This document shows, piece after piece, positions 1-5,968 of a stretch of 12,590 nucleotides of DNA. Location of the stretch: contig CAIUQW010000144.1 of NCBI GenBank assembly GCA_903901395.1, forward strand, positions 1-12,590, written 5' to 3'. The position numbers and the translations under genes were made by a program. This DNA is from an uncultured Chlorobiales bacterium (GTDB lineage: Bacteria > Bacteroidota > Chlorobiia > Chlorobiales > Chlorobiaceae). The notes beneath the pieces were generated by a model. The model had not been told where the DNA came from. It saw only the letters and a list, made by a program, of their open reading frames with translations, and did not search any database. How positions within the stretch are numbered: position 1 is the first letter of the stretch; each line of letters opens with the position of its first letter.

Positions 1-103
1 CCTCCATCGAAATATCCTCGCCCTCGGCGATCTTCACCGCAACATCCTCGCTCCAGTCATCGAGGTTCACCAAGTAACCGTTCTCGTCCGTCTCGACGCT
101 CAC
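1..103 (-). CDS. DsrC/TusE-family sulfur carrier protein, N-terminal part (cut by window edge)
   Basis: In the frame that begins with GTG at 103-101 the minus strand reads VSVETDENGYLVNLDDW followed by SEDVAVKIAEGEDISME. This is the typical N-terminal block of the DsrC/TusE family (compare the 'DEEGYL-x-NL-x-DW' block of DsrC). DsrC carries sulfur as a persulfide or trisulfide on C-terminal cysteines and works with dissimilatory sulfite reductase in the cytoplasm; those cysteines lie outside the window, so whether this is a true two-cysteine DsrC cannot be seen. The GTG start is preceded closely by a G-rich stretch (GGGGGTGGC), and no ATG is available in this frame before the cytochrome coding sequence. 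Family members normally carry some ten more residues before this block, so either the start is unusual or a frameshift lies just upstream. Family call is confident; start is uncertain. Confidence 0.8.
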   Translation of the reverse strand, partial: MSVETDENGYLVNLDDWSEDVAVKIAEGEDISME

Positions 104-497
104 GCCACCCCCAGGTTTTACCGCTGTTCTGATCCCACACCCATGCAGCGACGGCGTTCAGCTCCGCGGCGCTGAGCGGCACTGGCGGCATGAGGCCGAA
201 GCGGGTGATCGCCTGCGGGTCGGCAAGCACTTTGTCCTTCGAGGGCGATTTGATGAATTCAGCCATCTGTTTGATGCCCTTGGCGCGGGATGAGAAGCGC
301 TGGTGATAGCGGGCTGAAATGGGCAGAATTGGCGGGGCGGTTTTGGGTGGCGGCGCGACCGAGTGGCAGACGCTGCAATTCTTGTCGAAGACGGCTTTGC
401 CGTCCACAGCCGCCGAAGCGTTTACCGGAATTCCTGCGGCAAGCACCCCGATGCCGATGGCAAGCGCGGCGGCGAGATTGTTGTTTGAGTTCTTCAT
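57..497 (-). CDS. periplasmic monohaem c-type cytochrome
   Basis: A 146-residue protein with an N-terminal signal peptide (hydrophobic residues about 8-22, likely cleavage after Ala-Ser-Ala near residue 29). The haem-binding motif CSVCH lies at residues 41-45, and Met103 in 'FGLMPPVPLS' is the likely sixth ligand. The fold ends with the usual helix 'AAELNAVAAWVWDQ', as in class I cytochromes c. It probably transfers electrons in the periplasm; its partner cannot be told from sequence, although the adjoining DsrC-like gene points to sulfur metabolism. After about residue 125 the last ~20 residues (Trp/Arg-rich) look unlike a cytochrome and overlap by 47 bases, in another frame, the start of the DsrC-like gene. 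The natural end may therefore be earlier or a frameshift may be present. The start follows a weak GGA motif 6-8 bases upstream. Confidence 0.85.
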   Translation of the reverse strand: MKNSNNNLAAALAIGIGVLAAGIPVNASAAVDGKAVFDKNCSVCHSVAPPPKTAPPILPISARYHQRFSSRAKGIKQMAEFIKSPSKDKVLADPQAITRFGLMPPVPLSAAELNAVAAWVWDQNSGKTWGWRERRDGRERLLGEPR

Positions 498-632
498 GGT
501 TCGTCCATAATCGTCATAGGTTTCAGAACACCGGTAACGTCCTTTCGTTACCCTGTTTTAAGTTAGAAAAAACCTGCCGTCAATCAACGCCGTTTACGAA
601 CATCCGATATTTTTTCCGTGCCGGTAAAACCG

Positions 633-638
633 TATACT
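633..638 (+). promoter_or_regulatory. candidate -10 box upstream of mtgA
   Basis: TATACT lies 51 bases before the mtgA ATG in the gap between the divergent cytochrome and mtgA genes. The position 17 bases upstream is only a T-run (610-615), so there is no good -35 box. The call rests on the -10 match and location alone. Confidence 0.3.
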
Positions 639-688
639 TGATAAACAAACAGACCGGTCAGTTCCGAACCCGAACCACGGAAATCTTC

Positions 689-1579
689 ATGAAACTGCTG
701 AAAAACGCCATTCTGCTCATCCTTCTCTTTCTTGCTGTCGATGTGGGCAGATACTTTTTTATTCCCGACATCTCCCGGCTGGCCCGCACCAATCCCGGTA
801 AAACCGCCTTCATGGAGTATCGTGAAGATGAGTGGCGCAGGGAAGGGCGCGATATGAAGATCAGGCAGCGCTGGGTGCCGCTGAAAAAGGTGTCGCCATC
901 GCTCATCAAAGCGGTGCTCGTTTCGGAGGACAACAACTTCTGGCATCACGAAGGGTTCGATCTCAAAGCTATCGAAGGGGCGGTTGAAAAGAATATCGAG
1001 GCAGGCGAATTCAAATTCGGCGCGAGCACCATAAGCCAGCAGCTTGCCAAGAATCTGTTTCTGTCGCCCTCGAAAAATCCCTTGCGGAAGCTCAAAGAGG
1101 CGATTCTGACCTGGCGGCTGGAGAATACGCTCACGAAGCGGCGTATTCTTGAGCTGTACGTCAATGTTGCCGAGTGGGGCGATGGAATTTTCGGCATCGA
1201 CGAGGCGGCCCGGCGCTATTTTGGCGTCAGAGCCTCGCAACTGACGGCCAGTCAGTCGGCAAAGCTCGCTGCGTCGCTGCCAAATCCGGTGCTCTATCCG
1301 CCAACCGGATCGTCGCGTTTTGTGCGGGTGCGCTCCGGGCATATTTACGCCATCATGCTGAGGCGTGGCCTGGTTGTGCCGGATTACAGCGAGGTTATGA
1401 GTACGCCGGATACGCCGGTCGCCCAGCCGCCGGATTCTGTCGTGGTTGGCGTGCCGGAAAAGCTGATTCAGGAGGCGGTGCTTTCAGACAGTACACACGC
1501 CGCGCCCCGGGGTGAGGCTGACGGAAAGACAGAACTGCCGACGGGTGATGAGGGGGAGAAAAAACAATCCGGCAATTGA
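689..1579 (+). CDS. mtgA: monofunctional biosynthetic peptidoglycan glycosyltransferase
   Basis: A 296-residue GT51-family enzyme that polymerises lipid II into glycan strands at the outer face of the inner membrane, without a transpeptidase domain. One N-terminal membrane anchor is seen (residues about 5-24). Family motifs follow in order: 'SEDNNFWHHEGFD' with the presumed catalytic Glu80, 'GASTISQQLAKNLFL' (111-125), 'RKLKEAILTWRLE' (133-145) and 'KRRILELYVNVAEWGDGIFG' (150-169) with the second conserved Glu. The open frame extends much further upstream, but ATG 689 is chosen because it directly precedes the membrane anchor. Only a weak purine stretch (ACGGAAA) precedes it. The C-terminal ~65 residues after the transglycosylase fold (from about 235) are polar, Pro/Asp/Glu/Lys-rich and longer than in typical ~230-240-residue MtgA proteins. 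Confidence 0.93.
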   Translation: MKLLKNAILLILLFLAVDVGRYFFIPDISRLARTNPGKTAFMEYREDEWRREGRDMKIRQRWVPLKKVSPSLIKAVLVSEDNNFWHHEGFDLKAIEGAVEKNIEAGEFKFGASTISQQLAKNLFLSPSKNPLRKLKEAILTWRLENTLTKRRILELYVNVAEWGDGIFGIDEAARRYFGVRASQLTASQSAKLAASLPNPVLYPPTGSSRFVRVRSGHIYAIMLRRGLVVPDYSEVMSTPDTPVAQPPDSVVVGVPEKLIQEAVLSDSTHAAPRGEADGKTELPTGDEGEKKQSGN

Positions 1580-1592
1580 GAGTTGCCGGATT
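1559..1592 (-). terminator. rho-independent terminator of the rubredoxin gene
   Basis: A perfect 10-bp stem (AATCCGGCAA at 1566-1575, TTGCCGGATT at 1583-1592) with a 7-base loop. On the minus strand it is followed, after one G, by six T residues (complement of 1559-1564), so it works for transcripts coming from the rubredoxin gene. No T-run follows on the plus strand. The hairpin overlaps the last codons and stop of mtgA. Confidence 0.8.
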
Positions 1593-1627
1593 GGAGCGAA
1601 GGTGAAAACTGATGGCGCTGATCTGGA

Positions 1628-1789
1628 TCAGGACACAGGTTCGAAGAACGACTTGTCAACGCCGCATACCGGGCAGACCCAGTCATCCGGAAGATCCTCG
1701 AAAGCGGTTCCCGGCGCTACGCCGTTGTCGGGATCACCGTCTGCCGGATCATATTCATAGCCGCAGGGAACGCAAACCCATTTCTGCAT
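1628..1789 (-). CDS. rubredoxin
   Basis: A 53-residue protein beginning [10 protein letters not shown] and ending in a Cys-Pro-x-Cys-Gly motif. It is a classic rubredoxin, a small cytoplasmic one-electron carrier holding a single Fe(SCys)4 centre. The ligands are Cys6, Cys9, Cys39 and Cys42, in the two knuckles CVPCGY and CPVCGV. The linking segment '[30 protein letters not shown]' matches the family closely, including the aromatic core residues Trp4, Tyr11, Tyr13, Phe30 and Trp37. ATG 1789 is supported by a GGAG ribosome-binding site about six bases upstream. The gene stands alone, with its own terminator at 1559-1592, and is divergent from the membrane protein at 1912. I recall that C. tepidum has three rubredoxins, one of them in this chromosomal neighbourhood. 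Likely roles are electron delivery in oxygen or oxidative-stress defence or to other redox enzymes; the partner is not visible. Confidence 0.96.
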   Translation of the reverse strand: MQKWVCVPCGYEYDPADGDPDNGVAPGTAFEDLPDDWVCPVCGVDKSFFEPVS

Positions 1790-1847
1790 AACTCTATCTC
1801 CTCGATTTGGTTGTGTTTAAGGTACAAACGATTTGCTGATCGACGAC

Positions 1848-1871
1848 CGGCGTCTCTGGACAAGAGCGCCG
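1848..1871. promoter_or_regulatory. inverted repeat in the rubredoxin / membrane-protein divergent promoter region
   Basis: CGGCG (1848-1852) and CTCT (1854-1857) pair with AGAG (1863-1866) and CGCCG (1867-1871), giving a nine-pair hairpin with one bulged T and a five-base loop. GATCGAC is repeated directly on both sides (about 1838-1844 and 1871-1877). It lies in the 122-base gap between divergent genes and has no T-run, so an operator or leader structure is more likely than a terminator. The function is inferred. Confidence 0.3.
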
Positions 1872-1911
1872 ATCGACATGCTACTAAAGCCGACGGAGGT
1901 ATAAAAAGTTC

Positions 1912-2367
1912 ATGGTTTGGCCTTTAAAACCTGAACTGACAACTCTTGCGATGCAACATCTGAAACGAACCTTGGGCGCGTGGTTCCTCATCATCATGGC
2001 CGAATCGGTCAGCGGCGCGTTCAGGCGGCTCGTGCTTGCGCCTCGCGTCGGCGAACTCACGGCGCATCAGATTGGCGTTATCGTCGGCTGCGGGATCATC
2101 TTCGTGGTGGCATGGTTTTTCTCCGGTCGCGTTGGTAATGCGTCGCGAAGCCGTTATCTCCTGTCCGGTCTCGTCTGGGTGGCGCTGACCGTAGTGTTTG
2201 AAATCGCTCTCGGCCTGTCGATGGGGTACTCCACAGAATGTATTCTCTCCGATTACGATCTGCCGAGAGGCGGTCTGATGGGGATTGGTTTGCTCTTCAT
2301 GCTGTTCGCGCCTCTCATGGCTGCGAGGCTGAGGGGAGCGCTCCACAGGGAGCGCGCTTCCTCCTGA
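1912..2367 (+). CDS. conserved four-helix membrane protein, function unknown
   Basis: A 151-residue protein I cannot assign to a named function. Four hydrophobic segments are visible: about 21-37 (AWFLIIMAESVSGAF), 53-70, 82-102 and 121-138, with positively charged connections 'FRRLVLAPRVG' and 'RLRGALHRER'. Conserved-looking polar motifs are 'AESVSG' in helix 1, 'FEIALG' in helix 3 and 'ILSDYDLPRGGLM' before helix 4; I have the impression of a widespread family of small inner-membrane proteins with these blocks. A GGAGGT ribosome-binding site at 1895-1900 lies 11 bases before ATG 1912, slightly far, and Met14 (1951) is an alternative start without such a site. The gene is divergent from rubredoxin and convergent with glutamate dehydrogenase, whose stop lies only six bases away. 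Confidence 0.8.
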   Translation: MVWPLKPELTTLAMQHLKRTLGAWFLIIMAESVSGAFRRLVLAPRVGELTAHQIGVIVGCGIIFVVAWFFSGRVGNASRSRYLLSGLVWVALTVVFEIALGLSMGYSTECILSDYDLPRGGLMGIGLLFMLFAPLMAARLRGALHRERASS

Positions 2368-2373
2368 ATCTGT

Positions 2374-3702
2374 TCACACCCAGCCGCGCAGTTTCATCGC
2401 TTCGGCCACGCGGCGGATGGCCACGATCATGGCTGCTGTACGGTTATCGACGCCATGGCATTCGGCGGCTTCGTGCACCGATTTGATCGCGGCGGTCATC
2501 TTTTTTTCGAGCTGCCGATGCACGGCCTCCTCCTCCCAGTACCATCCGCTGCTGTTCTGCACCATCTCGAAGTAGGAGACCGTCACGCCGCCCGCGTTGC
2601 AGAGGAGGTCCGGGATGAGGTAGATGCCTCGCTGGTGGAGCACCTTGTCGGCATCGGGGGTGGTCGGGCCGTTGGCCAGTTCGGCGACGATGCTCGCCCG
2701 GATGTTCTTGGCGTTGCGGCACGAGATTTCATCTTCGAGAGCCGCCGGGATGAGCACGGTGACGTCAAGTTCGAGCAGATCGCCATTGGTCAGCGGCGTC
2801 GATCCCGGAAATCCGGCCACCGAGCCGGTTCGCTGCTTGTGCTCCATGAGTGCCTGATGATCGAATCCGTTCGGGTTGTGGATGCCACCTTTCGAGTCGG
2901 AGATGGCCACCACCTTCATGCCGAGCAGTTCGACGGCGAGCTTGTGGGCGAACGATCCGGCGTTGCCGTAACCGTTGATGGCGGCGGCTTTTCCACGCAG
3001 CTCAATGCCGAGCATCTTCGCGGCTTCGCGGATGCAGATGATGCCGCCCCGCGCCGTGGCGTCGCCTCGCCCGAGCGACCCGCCAAGCGCCAGAGGCTTG
3101 CCGGTGATGACGCCGAAATCGTTGTGTCCCTGCATGAAGGAGTATTCGTCAGCCATCCAGGCCATGATCTGCGGCGTGGTGTAGACGTCGGGCGCAGGCA
3201 CATCCTTTTCGAGGCCGAGCAGTCGGCCAACCTGCCGGATGTAGCTTCTCGACAGCCGTTCGAGCTCGCCGGGTGACATCGCTTTCGGATTGCAGATCAC
3301 GCCGCCCTTCGCGCCGCCGAGCGGAATGTCGAGCACCGCGGTTTTCCAGGTCATCCACGCTGCCAGCGCTCTGACCGTGTCGATGGTTTCGTCGGGATGG
3401 AAGCGTATTCCGCCCTTGTTCGGGCCGCGAGCGTCGTTATACTGCACCCTGAAGCCGTGAAAGGCGCGAACCGAGCCGTCATCCATCTTGACCGGAATGG
3501 TGACGTGCATCTCCCGCATCGGCCAGCGCAGCAGTTCGAGCACATCAGGATCGAGACCGATCACCTCGGCGGCGTCATCGAGCTGCCGCTTGGCGATGGT
3601 GAAGGGGTTCTCCTTGATCACTTCGGATTTCAGGCAATCGCCAAGCACGAAAGGCTCTTGCGTCGGCGCGGCTGGCTGGGGACGATCGTTCGATGGCTGC
3701 AT
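2374..3702 (-). CDS. gdhA: glutamate dehydrogenase, NAD(P)-dependent (Glu/Leu/Phe/Val dehydrogenase family)
   Basis: A 442-residue cytoplasmic enzyme that interconverts glutamate with 2-oxoglutarate plus ammonia, linking nitrogen and carbon metabolism. The N-terminal dimerisation domain contains '[10 protein letters not shown]' (94-103), '[16 protein letters not shown]' with Lys120 and the presumed catalytic Lys132, and 'PAPDVYT' with Asp172. The C-terminal Rossmann domain has the nucleotide fingerprint '[10 protein letters not shown]' (244-253) and an acidic residue at the end of the second strand (Asp268 in 'AISDS'), which suggests NAD rather than NADP. The family block '[16 protein letters not shown]' spans 368-383. 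ATG 3702 is chosen for family-like length; the frame stays open to 3804, which would overlap the preceding gene, and no purine-rich ribosome-binding site is visible before 3702. It is probably the last gene of the dapF-amrS-gdh unit, 55 bases after the preceding stop. Confidence 0.92.
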   Translation of the reverse strand: MQPSNDRPQPAAPTQEPFVLGDCLKSEVIKENPFTIAKRQLDDAAEVIGLDPDVLELLRWPMREMHVTIPVKMDDGSVRAFHGFRVQYNDARGPNKGGIRFHPDETIDTVRALAAWMTWKTAVLDIPLGGAKGGVICNPKAMSPGELERLSRSYIRQVGRLLGLEKDVPAPDVYTTPQIMAWMADEYSFMQGHNDFGVITGKPLALGGSLGRGDATARGGIICIREAAKMLGIELRGKAAAINGYGNAGSFAHKLAVELLGMKVVAISDSKGGIHNPNGFDHQALMEHKQRTGSVAGFPGSTPLTNGDLLELDVTVLIPAALEDEISCRNAKNIRASIVAELANGPTTPDADKVLHQRGIYLIPDLLCNAGGVTVSYFEMVQNSSGWYWEEEAVHRQLEKKMTAAIKSVHEAAECHGVDNRTAAMIVAIRRVAEAMKLRGWV

Positions 3703-3757
3703 GAGGAGAGTTCTCGAAAGGTTGACAAAAGTGCAGGATTCGCGGAAAACTTTCCGT

Positions 3758-4765
3758 TCAATCGCGTATCGGCGACGGCACGCGACATGCCGGGCAGCGG
3801 CCACCGTCGTCGAAGCGCTCGATCAGGTATCCGTTGAATGGCGCTGTTGTTCTTGCGACCAGCCTCGCGCCGCATTGCGGGCACAGCGTGTCGCTATGCG
3901 CTTTCCCTGCATAGATAGAAGATAATCCGGCTTTCCGTCCGATCTCCCAAGCCTTTTCGATCATTTCCGACGAAGTTGGCGGCGTTTCCTCCATTTTCCA
4001 TGAAATTTCAGGCCAGAACGGAGTGACATGCCACGGCGTTTCGGCTCCGAGATCATTCGCGATGAAACTGGCGAGCCGTTCGAGCATGGCCGGATCGTCG
4101 GAATGACCGGGAATGAGGAGCGTCGTGATTTCGAGATGGATGCCGCTTCGGCGAATCTGCCGCAGGCTGTCGAGCACGGGATCGAGCCGCGCGCTGCACA
4201 TGCGCCGGTAAAAGGCGTCGTCCATCGATTTGAGATCGACGTTGATCGCGTCGAGCCAGGGGCGGATGGCGTCGAGGCAGATTTTCGACAGGTAGCCGTT
4301 GCTGACCCAGATGTTTTTGAGACCGGCTTGTCGTGAAAGCATCATCGTTTCGAGCGCATATTCGGCAAAGATGGTCGGCTCGGTGTAGGTGCAGGAGATC
4401 GAAGCGCATCCGGCAAGCCGCGCGTTCTGCACGATCTGTTCCGGCGTGGTCAGCGGAACTGAATCGTCCGGGAGCGCCTGGCTGATCTGCCAGTTCTGGC
4501 AGTTGGCGCATCTGAAGTTGCAGCCGGGCGCGCCGAAAGACCAGGTCATGGTTCCCGGCATGAAATGGTGCAGCGGTTTTTTCTCGACTGGATCAGCAGC
4601 CTGCGCGACTGCCCGGCCCCAGGTGAGAGCGAACAGCTTTCCTTCAATGTTCCGCCGCACCCGGCAAAGTCCGCTGGAGCTGGGCCGGATGCGGCAGTAG
4701 TGACGGCAGAGGTCGCATTGCAGCACCCCGTCGGGGGCGACATGATAGAAGCTGGCTTCGCGCAT
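3758..4765 (-). CDS. amrS: radical SAM protein of the AmmeMemoRadiSam type (AmrS-like)
   Basis: A 335-residue cytoplasmic radical SAM protein of the pyruvate-formate-lyase-activating-enzyme-like group (COG1180). The radical SAM motif 'CNFRCANC' puts the [4Fe-4S] cluster on Cys82, Cys86 and Cys89, followed by '[14 protein letters not shown]' (126-139). The N-terminal region has Cys17, Cys20, Cys24 and Cys34 ('[13 protein letters not shown]'), and the C-terminus has a zinc-ribbon-like pair 'CPQC' (295-298) and 'CPAC' (324-327); both flanks are typical of AmrS. In many genomes AmrS is linked to MEMO1-like and AMMECR1-like proteins, hence the system name; neither partner is in this window. The substrate is not established as far as I know. 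ATG 4765 follows GGAGAG about ten bases upstream. It lies 63 bases after dapF on the same strand. Confidence 0.88.
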   Translation of the reverse strand: MREASFYHVAPDGVLQCDLCRHYCRIRPSSSGLCRVRRNIEGKLFALTWGRAVAQAADPVEKKPLHHFMPGTMTWSFGAPGCNFRCANCQNWQISQALPDDSVPLTTPEQIVQNARLAGCASISCTYTEPTIFAEYALETMMLSRQAGLKNIWVSNGYLSKICLDAIRPWLDAINVDLKSMDDAFYRRMCSARLDPVLDSLRQIRRSGIHLEITTLLIPGHSDDPAMLERLASFIANDLGAETPWHVTPFWPEISWKMEETPPTSSEMIEKAWEIGRKAGLSSIYAGKAHSDTLCPQCGARLVARTTAPFNGYLIERFDDGGRCPACRVPSPIRD

Positions 4766-4828
4766 GGCGGTTCACTCTCCGGAGTCGTGACGATAAGCCG
4801 GTTTGCCTGACCTTTTCGATAATTGCCG

Positions 4829-5623
4829 CTACAGGATGATCGTTCCCCTGTAAACCACGCGGGCCGGGCCTTCGAGATAGATGTCATCCATCGCGTCGTT
4901 GAATCCCACCATCAGCGTTTCACCGCTTCTGACCTTCACCCTGACCGGCGACGAGGCGACCTTGCCGAGCCGGTAGCTCATCAACGCTGCCGCCACCGTG
5001 CCGGTGCCGCAGGCGAGAGTTTCATCCTCGACGCCGCGCTCGAAGGTTCTGATGCTGAGCGCATCCGGCGCGGTGACTTCGAGAAAATTGACGTTTGTGC
5101 CCTCGGGGAAGAGATCCTTCCGGCGACGAATCATACCGCCTTCCGTAAATACGTCGAGCTTGTCGAGATTGCTGGCGTAAACGATAGCGTGCGGAGAGCC
5201 GGTATTGACGTAATTGCAACTCCACGCGCCAACCTGAAAGCTCTCCCGGAAGTCCTTCGGCGGGAGCATGTGCAACTTTACAGACTCATCTCCGGTCACC
5301 TCGGCTTCATATTGATCCGTACCAGCCTCGAATGCGTAACGCAAGCCTGACGGACGGATGCCGATAAGCCAGGCGAAGTAGACGGCGCAGCGCCCGCCGT
5401 TGCCGCACATCGAGCCGGGAAATCCGTCGGCATTGTGGTAATTCATTCTGAAATCGGTAGTTTCAGAAGTTTCGATGAGGATCAGACCGTCAGCTCCGAT
5501 GCCTGTTCTCCGGGTACACATAGCTCTGACCTGCTCATGTGACAGCTTCAAAAGTCCCTGACGGTTGTCGATGACAATGAAGTCATTGCCCGCCCCTGAC
5601 ATTTTTGTGAAATCGATCTGCAT
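4829..5623 (-). CDS. dapF: diaminopimelate epimerase
   Basis: A 264-residue cytoplasmic, cofactor-independent epimerase converting LL-diaminopimelate to meso-diaminopimelate, the last precursor before lysine and the cross-linking residue of peptidoglycan. The two catalytic cysteines are visible: Cys73 in 'GSMCGNGGRCA' and Cys205 in 'ETLACGTGTVAAA', one in each pseudo-symmetric half. The N-terminus 'FTKMSGAGNDFIVID', 'RRTGIGADGLI' and 'NTGSPHAIV' are also family blocks. The length is slightly short but within the family range. ATG 5623 gives the natural N-terminus, although no strong ribosome-binding site is seen in the AT-rich leader. It is probably the first gene of the minus-strand unit dapF-amrS-gdh, transcribed divergently from pscA. 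Confidence 0.96.
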   Translation of the reverse strand: MQIDFTKMSGAGNDFIVIDNRQGLLKLSHEQVRAMCTRRTGIGADGLILIETSETTDFRMNYHNADGFPGSMCGNGGRCAVYFAWLIGIRPSGLRYAFEAGTDQYEAEVTGDESVKLHMLPPKDFRESFQVGAWSCNYVNTGSPHAIVYASNLDKLDVFTEGGMIRRRKDLFPEGTNVNFLEVTAPDALSIRTFERGVEDETLACGTGTVAAALMSYRLGKVASSPVRVKVRSGETLMVGFNDAMDDIYLEGPARVVYRGTIIL

Positions 5624-5691
5624 TGTATTAAATAAAGGTTGTTTGCAGTAAAATATAATGACTTTTCAAAGAGTTCAGTTGGAATAAAAAA

Positions 5692-5743
5692 GGCTGCCGA
5701 GTTTGCCATCCGGGGGGCACCCCTGCCGGAGACGACGGGCAAA
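5692..5743. promoter_or_regulatory. GC-rich nested hairpin between dapF and pscA
   Basis: TTTGCC (5702-5707) can pair with GGCAAA (5738-5743), enclosing an inner stem of CCGG-GGGG (5710-5717) with CCCC (5720-5723) and CCGG (5726-5729), with a TG bulge. A-runs flank the block on the plus strand (about 5685-5691 and 5741-5746), so on the minus strand it is followed by T6 and could act as a terminator or attenuator before dapF. It does not match a riboswitch class I recognise. The role is inferred. Confidence 0.4.
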
Positions 5744-5871
5744 AAACTTTATTATTAAATAATTTTTCTTATTTTATTTGCTACTGTTGCAGGGTAGTTT
5801 TTTCTTTGAGCCAGACTGCAAAAATGTTTTTTCCGGGAATTTCTCCATGTCCCGATAGATGCTGTACCCTT

Positions 5872-5887
5872 ATCGTGAAGTCACGAT
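5872..5887. promoter_or_regulatory. perfect palindrome, candidate operator of pscA
   Basis: ATCGTGA-AG-TCACGAT is a perfect 7+7-bp inverted repeat with a two-base spacer, centred 89 bases before the pscA ATG. It covers the place where the -35 box of the TATACT promoter (5895-5900) would be, which suggests a dimeric helix-turn-helix regulator. Its GTGA..TCAC halves resemble Crp/Fnr half-sites, but the spacing is shorter than the canonical one, so no regulator is named. Confidence 0.5.
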
Positions 5888-5894
5888 GGCCGCA

Positions 5895-5900
5895 TATACT
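5895..5900 (+). promoter_or_regulatory. candidate -10 box of the pscAB promoter
   Basis: TATACT is close to the sigma-70-type TATAAT consensus. It would place transcription start near 5907 and give a leader of about 60 bases. At the -35 position only the palindrome half-site (5872-5877) is found, so the promoter looks activator-dependent or repressor-controlled. Confidence 0.4.
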
Positions 5901-5968
5901 GGAGAGAGGTCGCCGGTTTTTTCGGTTTCTTCAACCTGAAAATACGTCCAAACAAAGGAGAACATACA

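Larger units (their letters stand above)
5624..5968. promoter_or_regulatory. divergent control region between dapF and pscA
   Basis: A 345-base gene-free stretch. From left to right it holds the AT-rich dapF leader, a GC-rich structured element (5692-5743), an AT-rich tract from about 5741 to 5783 containing the perfect 6+1+6 palindrome ATTATTAAATAAT (5751-5763), an inverted repeat TTGCAG..CTGCAA (about 5787-5820), a 16-bp palindrome (5872-5887), a TATACT box (5895-5900) and the pscA ribosome-binding site. No additional protein gene or tRNA was seen. Confidence 0.7.

Noticed and set aside
584..1342. 252-codon minus-strand frame opposite mtgA
   Set aside because: Antisense shadow of mtgA, whose GT51 motifs are unambiguous.
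2338..2355. 7-bp hairpin (GCGCTCC / GGAGCGC, loop ACAG) at the end of the membrane protein gene
   Set aside because: It lies inside the coding sequence and has no T-run on either side, so it is not called as a terminator.
2455..3276. Long open frame on the plus strand opposite glutamate dehydrogenase (273 codons)
   Set aside because: It is the antisense shadow of a clear glutamate dehydrogenase in GC-rich DNA; the translation is Arg/Gly/Val-rich without recognisable motifs.
3720..3725. TTGACA on the plus strand between amrS and gdh
   Set aside because: There is no matching -10 box and no plus-strand gene downstream, so it is probably chance.
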